Of a DNA stretch of 64,000 nt, positions 57,403-64,000 are shown piece by piece. Made by a program: the position numbers and the translations under genes. The DNA comes from Chitinilyticum litopenaei DSM 21440 (GTDB taxonomy: Bacteria; Pseudomonadota; Gammaproteobacteria; Burkholderiales; Chitinibacteraceae): positions 1 to 64,000 of the forward strand of contig NZ_KE386630.1 of NCBI RefSeq assembly GCF_000428145.1. The letters run 5' to 3'. Within the stretch, counting starts at the first letter, position 1, and the number at the start of each line of letters is the position of its first letter. Below the pieces are notes generated by a model, which did no database searches, was not told the DNA's origin, and was given only the letters and a program-made list of their open reading frames with translations.

Positions 57403-57481
57403 CGTGGGCTTCGCAACGCAGTATCAGGCCAAAAACAGCCAAACCCGGCGGGCACGCAAACAAAACGTCAACAGAACCTAG
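57403..57481. mobile_element. Solo right half of the MITE-like element
   Basis: Bases 57403-57481 match the right ~80 bp of the element at 43791-44062 (GGGCTTCGC...CAGGCCAAAAACAGC...AAAACGTCAACAGAACCTAG). The left half is missing. It begins only a few bases after the pilin stop codon. Confidence 0.8.
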
Positions 57482-57634
57482 CACGCCTGCCCGCCATTCT
57501 GTCGCCAGCACACAGCCTGGCGTTTGCCCTTCGCGCTCACGGCTACCATACTGCGACAGCGACGCAGCGGGCGGCGCCAACTGCAGCAACGCCCGCCGTT
57601 GTTTCCAACATTGGCACTTCAGAAGGGGTTTTCC

Positions 57635-58288
57635 ATGGCTTTGCGCATCAATGACGTCGTACCCGACTTCACCGCCGAAACCGACCAGGGCACGATCCGT
57701 TTCCATGACTGGATTGGCGACAACTGGGCCATTCTCTTTTCCCATCCCAAGGATTTCACCCCGGTGTGCACCACCGAATTCGGCGCTGTAGCCCAGCTGG
57801 CCGAGGAGTGGGCCAAGCGCGGCGCCAGGGTGATCGGCGTGTCGGTGGATGGCGTCGAAGCCCACCAGAAATGGAAGGGCGACATCGAACGCTACGCCGG
57901 TACCACTGCGGGCTTTCCCATCATTGCCGACGAGGGGCTCGCCGTTTCCAAGGCCTTTGACATGCTGCCGGCCGAGGCTTACCTGCCCGATGGCCGCACG
58001 CCCAACGACACGGCGACCGTACGCTCGGTGTTCATCATCGGCCCGGACAAGAAGCTGAAGCTGTCGATGACCTACCCGATGTCGGTCGGCCGCAACTTCG
58101 CCGAAGTATTGCGCGCGCTGGACGCGCTGCAGCTGACCTACAACGTGCCGCTGGCCACGCCGGCCAACTGGACCACCGGCCAGGACGTCATTGTGGCGCT
58201 GTCGCTCAATGACGAGCAGGCGCGCGAAAAATACGGCCAGATCGACATCAAGCTGCCTTATCTGCGCACCACCGCCGCACCGAAGTAA
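57635..58288 (+). CDS. 1-Cys peroxiredoxin (Prx6 family)
   Basis: A 217-residue peroxide reductase. Peroxidatic Cys in HPKDFTPVCTTEFGAVAQLA; conserved YPMSVGRNFAEVLRALDALQ; Prx6-type C-terminus WTTGQDVIVALSLNDEQARE. No resolving Cys is seen. Single-gene unit, RBS AGAAGGGG. Confidence 0.94.
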   Translation: MALRINDVVPDFTAETDQGTIRFHDWIGDNWAILFSHPKDFTPVCTTEFGAVAQLAEEWAKRGARVIGVSVDGVEAHQKWKGDIERYAGTTAGFPIIADEGLAVSKAFDMLPAEAYLPDGRTPNDTATVRSVFIIGPDKKLKLSMTYPMSVGRNFAEVLRALDALQLTYNVPLATPANWTTGQDVIVALSLNDEQAREKYGQIDIKLPYLRTTAAPK

Positions 58289-58578
58289 CTCCGCCAAAGC
58301 GTGGCTTCCCGCCAGTCGCGCGGGAAGCCCCCCGGGTCAGGCCAGTCCCTTTCAACATCACCTACCGCAAAATCGTCAACGCAGTGATGCAGAGGAAATA
58401 CAGGCCGGAGATACGGTCCCTCTCTGCCACCGGCATGACAGCCCCCATCAGCCCCCCAGCCTGCGCCACTGAATGAGCGGCAGCAGAAGCAGCCGGAGCC
58501 ACAGCCGGTACACGCCGCTGGCATATTGCACTGCGTTTTCGTTATCATCGCGACCGACTGCCCGATTCTTACAACACC

Positions 58579-58956
58579 GTGCCCTTCCTGCGTCCCGCCT
58601 CGTCGCGCGCTGCCAACTGGCTTGCCCTGCTGGCGCTGGCGCTGCAGCTCCTGCTACCGTTCGCGCATGCGGCGGCCATGCAGGATGGCGTGCGCATTGC
58701 ATGGTGCGGCCAGGGCCAGGCGGCAAGCCCCCTGCCCGACCAGGATGCCGAACAGAACGCCCGCTTCATCGGCAAGTGCGCGCTGTGTTCGCTGGCCGGC
58801 CTGCACGGCATGGCGCCGCCGCCGGCCACGGCCACGCTGGCCGTCTCCGCGGCGACCGGCACGCCCGGCCTGCTGCATGAACCCTCACGCTTAGTCCCCC
58901 GGCAACTCGCCGCCCCACCGCCCGGGCGCGGCCCGCCCTCCGCGTTTTCCTGCTGA
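58579..58956 (+). CDS. DUF2946-like small secreted/membrane protein
   Basis: A 125-residue protein with a GTG start (VPFLRPASSRAANWLALLAL, then ALQLLLPFAHAAAM), giving a signal/anchor helix. Conserved Cys motif KCALCSLAGLHGM typical of DUF2946 proteins that precede metal-uptake TonB receptors. Likely periplasmic; metal-related function inferred from context. Confidence 0.65.
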   Translation: MPFLRPASSRAANWLALLALALQLLLPFAHAAAMQDGVRIAWCGQGQAASPLPDQDAEQNARFIGKCALCSLAGLHGMAPPPATATLAVSAATGTPGLLHEPSRLVPRQLAAPPPGRGPPSAFSC

Positions 58957-59182
58957 TCCCAGCTGAACCCCCTGCAGCGCCGGGCTTTGCATGCCCGGCA
59001 TCGATCATGTCCGCCTGCAGCAGGTTGTTGAACACGCCGCGCGCATCGCTCATGCGTCGGCCTGCGCTCCACCTTCCCTTGCCCGTTCCGGCCGTGCCGT
59101 GGGCAGGGAGCGCCGTGAGCGTGCAACAGCCAGCCTGCCAGCGCACCCGCCGCGCCTGCGCGCGGCGCACGGAAAACAAGCA

Positions 59183-61285
59183 ATGCCTTCACACCCCTGG
59201 ACCGTCACTCCGCTGGCCGGCGCCCTGCTGGCCGCCTTCTCCCATGGCCCGGCCCTGGCGGCCGACGCCGCCCCCACCGTGCTCGACGAAGTCGTCGTCA
59301 GCGCCAGCCGCGAGGCCACGCCGCTGCAGCAGGCGCCCGTCTCCATCGGCAAGGTGAACCGCGCGACGCTGGACGAAACCCGCCCGACCTTTATCGGCCA
59401 GGTGCTCGACAAGATTCCCGGCGTGCACATGCCCGATCTGGGCAACGAGCAGCACACCATGGCCATTCGCCAGCCGATGAGCTATTCCGCCGTTTACCAG
59501 TATCTGGAAGACGGCATTCCGATCCGCCCGGTCGGCATCTTCAACCACAATGCCCTCTACGAAATCAATCTGCCCGGCAGCGACGGCATCGAGGTTGTCA
59601 AGGGGCCGGCCGCCAGCCTCTATGGCAGCAATGCGGTGGGCGGCGCGGTGAATTTCACCACCGCAGCACCCGGCCCGCGCAGCGCCAGCCTGTCGGCGCA
59701 GAGCAGCAGCGAGGGGTATCAGCGCACAGACTTTATGGCTACTGAGCTGTATGGCGATACAGGACTGCGTATTGCCGGCTATGCGGCCCGGCGCGGCAGC
59801 AGCTGGCAGGAATACAACAGCATGGACAAGCTCGGGCTGACCGCGCGGCTGGATCACTGGCTCAACGATGCGCTGCTGTGGAAGTCGGTGCTCAGCTACT
59901 CGCAGCTGGATACCGACATGCCCGGCAGCCTCAACGAAAGCGACTACCGCCAGCGCCCGGGCTACTCCTACCAGACCTTCACCTACCGCGAGGTGGCTGC
60001 CCTGCGCGCCAGCACCGGCATCGAGGGCGAACTCAATGCCGGCGGCTTTTCCAGCGCCACCCTCTACTACCGCGACAACCGCACCGATCAGCTGCCCAGC
60101 TATCTGATTTTCAATACCGGCGCGGACAGCGCCAGCGGGCGCACCACCGAAAACCGCTTTCATTCGCTGGGCCTGAATGCCTTTCACCGCCAGCAATGGG
60201 GCGCGCTGAAGCTCACCGTCGGCGGCCTGCTGGAACTCAGCCCGAACGAACAGCGCGAGGTCAATCTGGCCATCCGCCGCGACCCGCAGAGCGGCAAGTA
60301 CACCGGCTACCAGAGCGGCAGCGTGCGCCGCGATTACGCCGTCGATCTCAGCAATCAGGCCGTGTATGCCGATGCCCACTACGACCTGGGGCATGGCGTG
60401 AACATGCATGGCGCGCTGCGCTACGACCGCGTCAGCTACGACTTCAGCAATCATCTGGCCCCCTCGGCGACCACCGGCGCCCCCTCGCAAACGCAAAGCT
60501 TTGCGCATGCTTCGCCCAAGCTCGGCCTGAGCTGGGTCGCCAGTCCGGCCGTGTTCGTCTACGGCGGCTACAGCCAGGGCTTTACGCCGCCGGAGGTCGG
60601 TGCGCTGTTCAGCAGCGCCAGCGTGCCCGATCTGAAATCGGCCACCTTTGACCAGCTGGAAGCCGGTCTGCGCGTCGCGGCCGCAGCGGGCCTGCAGCTG
60701 AACGCGGCCATCTACCGCCTTGACGGCAGGGACGAGCTGGTCAGCTATACCCTGCAGCCGGGCAAATCCGAACCGCGCAATGCCGGGCGCACGCGGCACA
60801 CCGGCATCGAGCTGGGAGCTGACTGGGCCGTGGCGCACGACTGGCAGCTGCGGCTCGCAGCCCAGTATGCCCGCCACACCTATCGCGATTACCGCCCCTC
60901 GGCGCAGGAAGATTACGCCGGGAAGACCATCCCCGCCGCGCCGGACTGGCAGGGCACGCTGGAGCTGGCCTGGCGCCCGCTGGCGGGCGCGCGCATTGCG
61001 CTGGAAACCGCCCATCTGGGCCGCTACTGGATGGACAACCCCAATACCGTGCGCTACGGCGGGCACACGCTGGTCAACCTGCGCGGCGAATACCAGACCG
61101 GCAGCTGGACGCTGTGGGCCCAGCTGCTCAATGCGACCGACCGGCACCACGCCACCATGGCCGCCTCCAGCTACAAGGGCGGCGCCTATCTGCCGGACAG
61201 CCAGAATACCTATACCCCCGGCGCACCGCGCACGGCCTTGATCGGCGCGTCCTACCGCTTTGGCGGCAAGGCAGGTGCACGATGA
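59183..61285 (+). CDS. TonB-dependent outer-membrane receptor
   Basis: A 700-residue receptor. Signal peptide MPSHPWTVTPLAGALLAAFS ending at ALAA, TonB-box-like region VLDEVVVSASREATP, plug domain (IPGVHMPDLGNEQHTMAIRQ, then GIEVVKGPAASLYGSNAVGG), beta-barrel and the terminal aromatic-rich strand TALIGASYRFGGKAGAR. Substrate is probably a metal chelate or copper, judging from the DUF2946 and PepSY neighbours. ATGA overlap with the PepSY gene. Confidence 0.92.
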   Translation: MPSHPWTVTPLAGALLAAFSHGPALAADAAPTVLDEVVVSASREATPLQQAPVSIGKVNRATLDETRPTFIGQVLDKIPGVHMPDLGNEQHTMAIRQPMSYSAVYQYLEDGIPIRPVGIFNHNALYEINLPGSDGIEVVKGPAASLYGSNAVGGAVNFTTAAPGPRSASLSAQSSSEGYQRTDFMATELYGDTGLRIAGYAARRGSSWQEYNSMDKLGLTARLDHWLNDALLWKSVLSYSQLDTDMPGSLNESDYRQRPGYSYQTFTYREVAALRASTGIEGELNAGGFSSATLYYRDNRTDQLPSYLIFNTGADSASGRTTENRFHSLGLNAFHRQQWGALKLTVGGLLELSPNEQREVNLAIRRDPQSGKYTGYQSGSVRRDYAVDLSNQAVYADAHYDLGHGVNMHGALRYDRVSYDFSNHLAPSATTGAPSQTQSFAHASPKLGLSWVASPAVFVYGGYSQGFTPPEVGALFSSASVPDLKSATFDQLEAGLRVAAAAGLQLNAAIYRLDGRDELVSYTLQPGKSEPRNAGRTRHTGIELGADWAVAHDWQLRLAAQYARHTYRDYRPSAQEDYAGKTIPAAPDWQGTLELAWRPLAGARIALETAHLGRYWMDNPNTVRYGGHTLVNLRGEYQTGSWTLWAQLLNATDRHHATMAASSYKGGAYLPDSQNTYTPGAPRTALIGASYRFGGKAGAR

Positions 61286-62754
61286 AGCGCGAGACCCTGC
61301 CGCTCGACACCACCCGCCCGCAAACGTCTGCACGATGGGTCCTGGGCTGGCTGAGCCGCTGGCACCGCCGGCTGGCCTGGCTGGCCGGCAGCGCCGTGAT
61401 CCTGTGGGGGCTGACCGGCGTGCTGCACCCGCTGATGTCGGCGCTCAGCCCCACACCCCGGCCACTGCCCCCGGCCGCCGCGCTGCCCGCGCACACCGCC
61501 GTAACCCTGCCTGAGCTGCCTGCCGACCGCTTGCAATCGCTGCGGCTGCGCATGCTGGATGGCGCACCGGCCTGGCGCGCTGGGCTGCTCGGACAGGCCG
61601 AGGGCCAGTGGTTCTCCGCGCTTGACGGCCGGCCTTTGCCCGGCGCCGAGCGCCGCGAGGCCGCACGCCTGGCGCGCGCCTTTGCCGGCGACACGCAGGC
61701 GGAGATTGGCAGCATCACCCCCATCAGCCGCTTCGACGCCGACTACCACGCGGTGAACAAGCTGCTGCCGGTGTGGCGGGTGGAATTTGCCCGCGCCGAT
61801 GGGCTGATTGCCTACGTCGATGTGGAAGGCGCGCGGCTGGCCAGCCTCTCGGACCAGCGCAAGCGCCTGCTGCAGCCCGTCTTCAGCAGCGTGCACAGCT
61901 GGAGCTGGGTCAGCGAGCCCGTACGCAAGGCCGGCATCAGCCTGCTGCTGGGCTGCGCCCTGCTCGCCATGCTGGGCGGACTGGCAATCTATGCCGTGCG
62001 CTGGCGACTGGGGACACTGAAAGCCGGCCAGCCGCGCCTGCGCCGCTGGCATCGCGGCCTGGGCATGGCGGCCGGAATCGCCGGCGTACTGCTGGCCGGC
62101 TCCGGCCTGATCCACCTGTGGTTTGCCCCGGCGCCGCTGCCCACCCGGGCGCCGCTGCCACTGGGCACGCCGCCCGCGCTGGCCCATCTGCCAGACGGCG
62201 TCACCGCACTCACCGCAGTCAGCATTGATGGCAATGGGTATTGGCTTGTAACCCAACAAGAGAAAAGGCTGCAAGGCAATACCTCAGGAACAACGCCTCA
62301 CCAGCATCATGCACCAGCCGCAGCCGGCCCGCTGCCGCAGTATGTCGATGCACACGGCCAGCCCCAGCCGGGCCTGGCCGAGCGCCATGCCGCCAGCCTG
62401 CTGCGCCGGCACGACCCGAACGCCGCCCCCATCCGGCAGCTTGACCTTGTCACGCGTTTTGGCGGCGAATACGGCTTCTTCCAGAAACGGCTGCCGGTCT
62501 ACCGCATCGAGCTGGCCGACACCAGACGCAGCACCTGGTATATCGAACCGGCCACCGGCATCGCCGCCACCCGCGTCGATCAGGCCGCCCGCCTGGAAGG
62601 CTATGTATTTGCCAATCTGCACAAATGGCACTGGCTGGACGGGCTGGGCAAGCCCGTGCGCGACAGCCTGCTGGCCGGCGCCGCAGCACTGAATGTGCTG
62701 CTGGCCGCGCTGGGGCTGCTGCTATGGCGCCGACGCAAGGGGAAAACCCCTTAA
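61282..62754 (+). CDS. PepSY-domain membrane protein (PiuB/FhuE-reductase-like)
   Basis: A 490-residue protein with four membrane helices: WHRRLAWLAGSAVILWGLTG, a second near KAGISLLLGCALLAMLGGLA, a third near WHRGLGMAAGIAGVLLAGSG, and a last at LAGAAALNVLLAALGLLLWR. Two PepSY-like periplasmic segments (DADYHAVNKLLPVWRVEFAR and FFQKRLPVYRIELADTRRST). Membrane His residues near helix ends (WHRR, SVHSW, RWHRG, LHKWHW) may bind haem. Coupled to the TonB receptor. A dispersed repeat is embedded in frame at 62236-62283. Confidence 0.85.
   Translation: MKRETLPLDTTRPQTSARWVLGWLSRWHRRLAWLAGSAVILWGLTGVLHPLMSALSPTPRPLPPAAALPAHTAVTLPELPADRLQSLRLRMLDGAPAWRAGLLGQAEGQWFSALDGRPLPGAERREAARLARAFAGDTQAEIGSITPISRFDADYHAVNKLLPVWRVEFARADGLIAYVDVEGARLASLSDQRKRLLQPVFSSVHSWSWVSEPVRKAGISLLLGCALLAMLGGLAIYAVRWRLGTLKAGQPRLRRWHRGLGMAAGIAGVLLAGSGLIHLWFAPAPLPTRAPLPLGTPPALAHLPDGVTALTAVSIDGNGYWLVTQQEKRLQGNTSGTTPHQHHAPAAAGPLPQYVDAHGQPQPGLAERHAASLLRRHDPNAAPIRQLDLVTRFGGEYGFFQKRLPVYRIELADTRRSTWYIEPATGIAATRVDQAARLEGYVFANLHKWHWLDGLGKPVRDSLLAGAAALNVLLAALGLLLWRRRKGKTP
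62236..62283 (-). repeat. Dispersed palindromic repeat inside a coding sequence
   Basis: GGGTATTGGCTTG...GGCTGCAAGGCAATACC, closely matching 62761-62810 and the intergenic copies. It is read in frame as NGYWLVTQQEKRLQGN within the PepSY protein (about residues 319-334). Confidence 0.75.
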
Positions 62755-62760
62755 AAGCCA

Positions 62761-62810
62761 GGGTATATTCATAAAACTCAACAAGATAAAAGCCTGCAAG
62801 CCAATACCCT
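62761..62810 (-). repeat. Dispersed palindromic repeat, host copy
   Basis: GGGTATATTC...AACAAGATAAAAGCCTGCAA followed by GCCAATACCCT. Begins right after the PepSY gene. Confidence 0.8.
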
Positions 62811-62849
62811 AATAGCCACAGCTCAGGTTTTCTTGGGCAACACGCACAA

Positions 62850-62872
62850 GGCCGCTGCACGCAGCGGCCTTG
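62850..62872. terminator. Convergent terminator hairpin
   Basis: AAGGCCGCTGC-ACG-CAGCGGCCTT stem followed by GTTG. Lies between the convergent PepSY gene and the partial gene at the window end. Confidence 0.65.
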
Positions 62873-62943
62873 TTGCTGGTCAATACCCCCGCGATTTCAC
62901 GCGTGGCTCATTTGCAATGCCTGCAATCTGGCACTCAATGCAC

Positions 62944-64000
62944 TCAGGCATAGAAGCCAAATTCCTGGGCCGCAAAATTGAGTGCAAAGGTATTGTCATA
63001 AATGCCGACGGTTGCGATGCCCATGTCGCCGCCAGTGTTGTAGATGGGCCCGATCGAGAACGATCCCGAATCAACCACCACGTCATAGCCGCCGGATGCC
63101 TTCAGCACATCGAAATTGAAACCGACGTTGAAGCCGAGGTCGGTGTCATTGCTCAGGGTCGCCTGCGGATCAAGACTGAGGGTGAATTCCACCTGCCCGT
63201 CATTGTCCCCGCCCTGATCGATCAGCGAGGCATCCGCGAGCAGGATGTCCGCGCCAAAGACAAAAGCCTGATCGACGCCATTTTCAAAATGCAGCGTGCC
63301 ATTGAAGCCCTGCTCCTGCATCAGGAAGCTTTGCAGGAAATTCAGCCCGCCATACACATCCAGGTCGAGCACTTCAAGGTTGCCCCAGACGACGCCAATG
63401 TCAAATCCGACATCGAAGGGATTTACGCCACCAAGGAAAATATCGGCCAGCGCCTGATCGACATCGACATTCAGCTGCAGGAAGTTGTTGCTCTCGCCGT
63501 CGGCGGAAAACGCACCACCGCCGTCGGCTTCGGCATCCGTACTGATATTGGGCCAGGCCAGCGTGGCGGACAGGCTGCCAAACGGATCGGGAAACGGGAT
63601 TTCCAGTTCGAGATCATCGCTGTTGAGATTGAGGATGTTCTGGGTGAAATTATTGCTGCCACTGACGGAAAGAATGTTGCCGGAATCCAGTTCGATGTCG
63701 TAGGTCAGCGCAGCGCTGAAGGCGTAATTGAAAATGAAATCGAGAATGTAACTGCCTTGCGGCCCCTGGGTGGCAAAGTCACCGCCGACCAGCATCTGGC
63801 TGGAGCTGATCAGCAGCATGTCGGTGGCCTTGTTGTAATTGGTGTCGACACCAAATTCATAATCCAGCCTGGCATCGACCTCACCGCCTTCGAAGGTCAG
63901 TGTCGACTGGAAACCGGCCTTGACATCGGCGCTGACGCTGTAGCCGATCAGCCCGCCCGATGAATCGCTGAAGCCGTCATCGACGCCCAGGAATCGATCA
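62944..64000 (-). CDS. Large acidic beta-rich protein, C-terminal part (continues beyond the window)
   Basis: The frame is open from the right edge to the stop at 62944, giving at least 350 residues. It is rich in Asp, Gly and Phe with repeated strand-like segments (LIGYSVSADVKAGFQSTLTF, VGFDIGVVWGNLEVLDLDVY, ASGGYDVVVDSGSFSIGPIY) and ends TFALNFAAQEFGFYA. This suggests a surface or secreted beta-rich protein. No sorting motif is seen at the C-terminus. Start and N-terminal domains lie outside the window. Confidence 0.6.
   Translation of the reverse strand, partial: DRFLGVDDGFSDSSGGLIGYSVSADVKAGFQSTLTFEGGEVDARLDYEFGVDTNYNKATDMLLISSSQMLVGGDFATQGPQGSYILDFIFNYAFSAALTYDIELDSGNILSVSGSNNFTQNILNLNSDDLELEIPFPDPFGSLSATLAWPNISTDAEADGGGAFSADGESNNFLQLNVDVDQALADIFLGGVNPFDVGFDIGVVWGNLEVLDLDVYGGLNFLQSFLMQEQGFNGTLHFENGVDQAFVFGADILLADASLIDQGGDNDGQVEFTLSLDPQATLSNDTDLGFNVGFNFDVLKASGGYDVVVDSGSFSIGPIYNTGGDMGIATVGIYDNTFALNFAAQEFGFYA

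Noticed and set aside
58470..58570. Fur box upstream of the DUF2946-TonB receptor group
   Set aside because: Only a short TTATCATCG match was seen, too weak to annotate.

Overview
The window looks like a high-GC betaproteobacterial chromosome, most like Neisseriales/Chromobacteriaceae in gene content. This is judged from gene families only; no database search was possible. About 27.5 kb at the left is part of a lambda-organised prophage. The remaining ~36 kb is host chromosome.

Prophage (1 to ~27.5 kb; the far end lies beyond base 1). The late/right operon runs leftward on the minus strand from a pR-like promoter at ~10.24 kb: cro-like gene, a putative CII-position regulator, replication genes (O-like and a DUF6475-like protein), nin-type genes (ninB, YbcO-like HNH, rusA), small proteins, terminase small and large subunits, and the portal. 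The gene after the portal is cut by an IS element that runs off the left edge. The immunity region (10.2-13.2 kb) holds cI with its S24 peptidase domain, then lysogenic cargo: an AT-rich Clp-fold serine protease (SDH family) with a small partner, a HigB/HigA toxin-antitoxin pair, and a STAS-like DUF4325 protein. A second cluster of cI/Cro-type operators at ~13.17-13.21 kb overlaps a good sigma70 promoter (pL). The left operon runs rightward from there. Its first ~0.95 kb has no credible protein and is densely self-complementary, so it is a candidate large structured RNA that ends at an intrinsic terminator. Then come small genes, RecE-like nuclease, RecT, a DUF1351 protein, three tandem DUF1566-type genes, an HNH nuclease, an AntA-type antirepressor, a phage copy of rdgC, accessory genes, a BRO-type antirepressor, xis and int. 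Many terminator hairpins lie between these genes, so the operon probably depends on antitermination.

The most notable finding is the three DUF1566-type genes at 18.3-19.7 kb. They lie on an exact 483-bp period. Copies 1 and 2 are identical over ~320 bp of flank but differ at 16 bases within 57 bp. All of these differences fall at codon positions 1 and 2 and most sites carry A in at least one copy, which is the signature of a diversity-generating retroelement. No reverse transcriptase or template repeat is visible here.

Host chromosome (27.7-64 kb). Fe3+ ABC permease and binding protein genes are separated by a three-gene DUF2157/DUF4401/GDYXXLXY membrane cluster. They are followed by host rdgC, a motD-like gene, the sppA-Rieske-gph operon, rluC divergent from rne, an HDOD gene, an amino-acid ABC importer (binding protein and permease), an EamA transporter, hisC-pdxJ, a kinase-like gene, a minor-pilin operon (pilY1-fimT-pilV-pilW-pilX, then a PilE-like pilin), a 1-Cys peroxiredoxin, a DUF2946-TonB receptor-PepSY metal-uptake group, and a partial beta-rich protein at the right edge. 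A ~50-60 bp palindromic repeat recurs between genes and once inside a gene. A ~270-bp MITE-like element and a solo half of it are also present.
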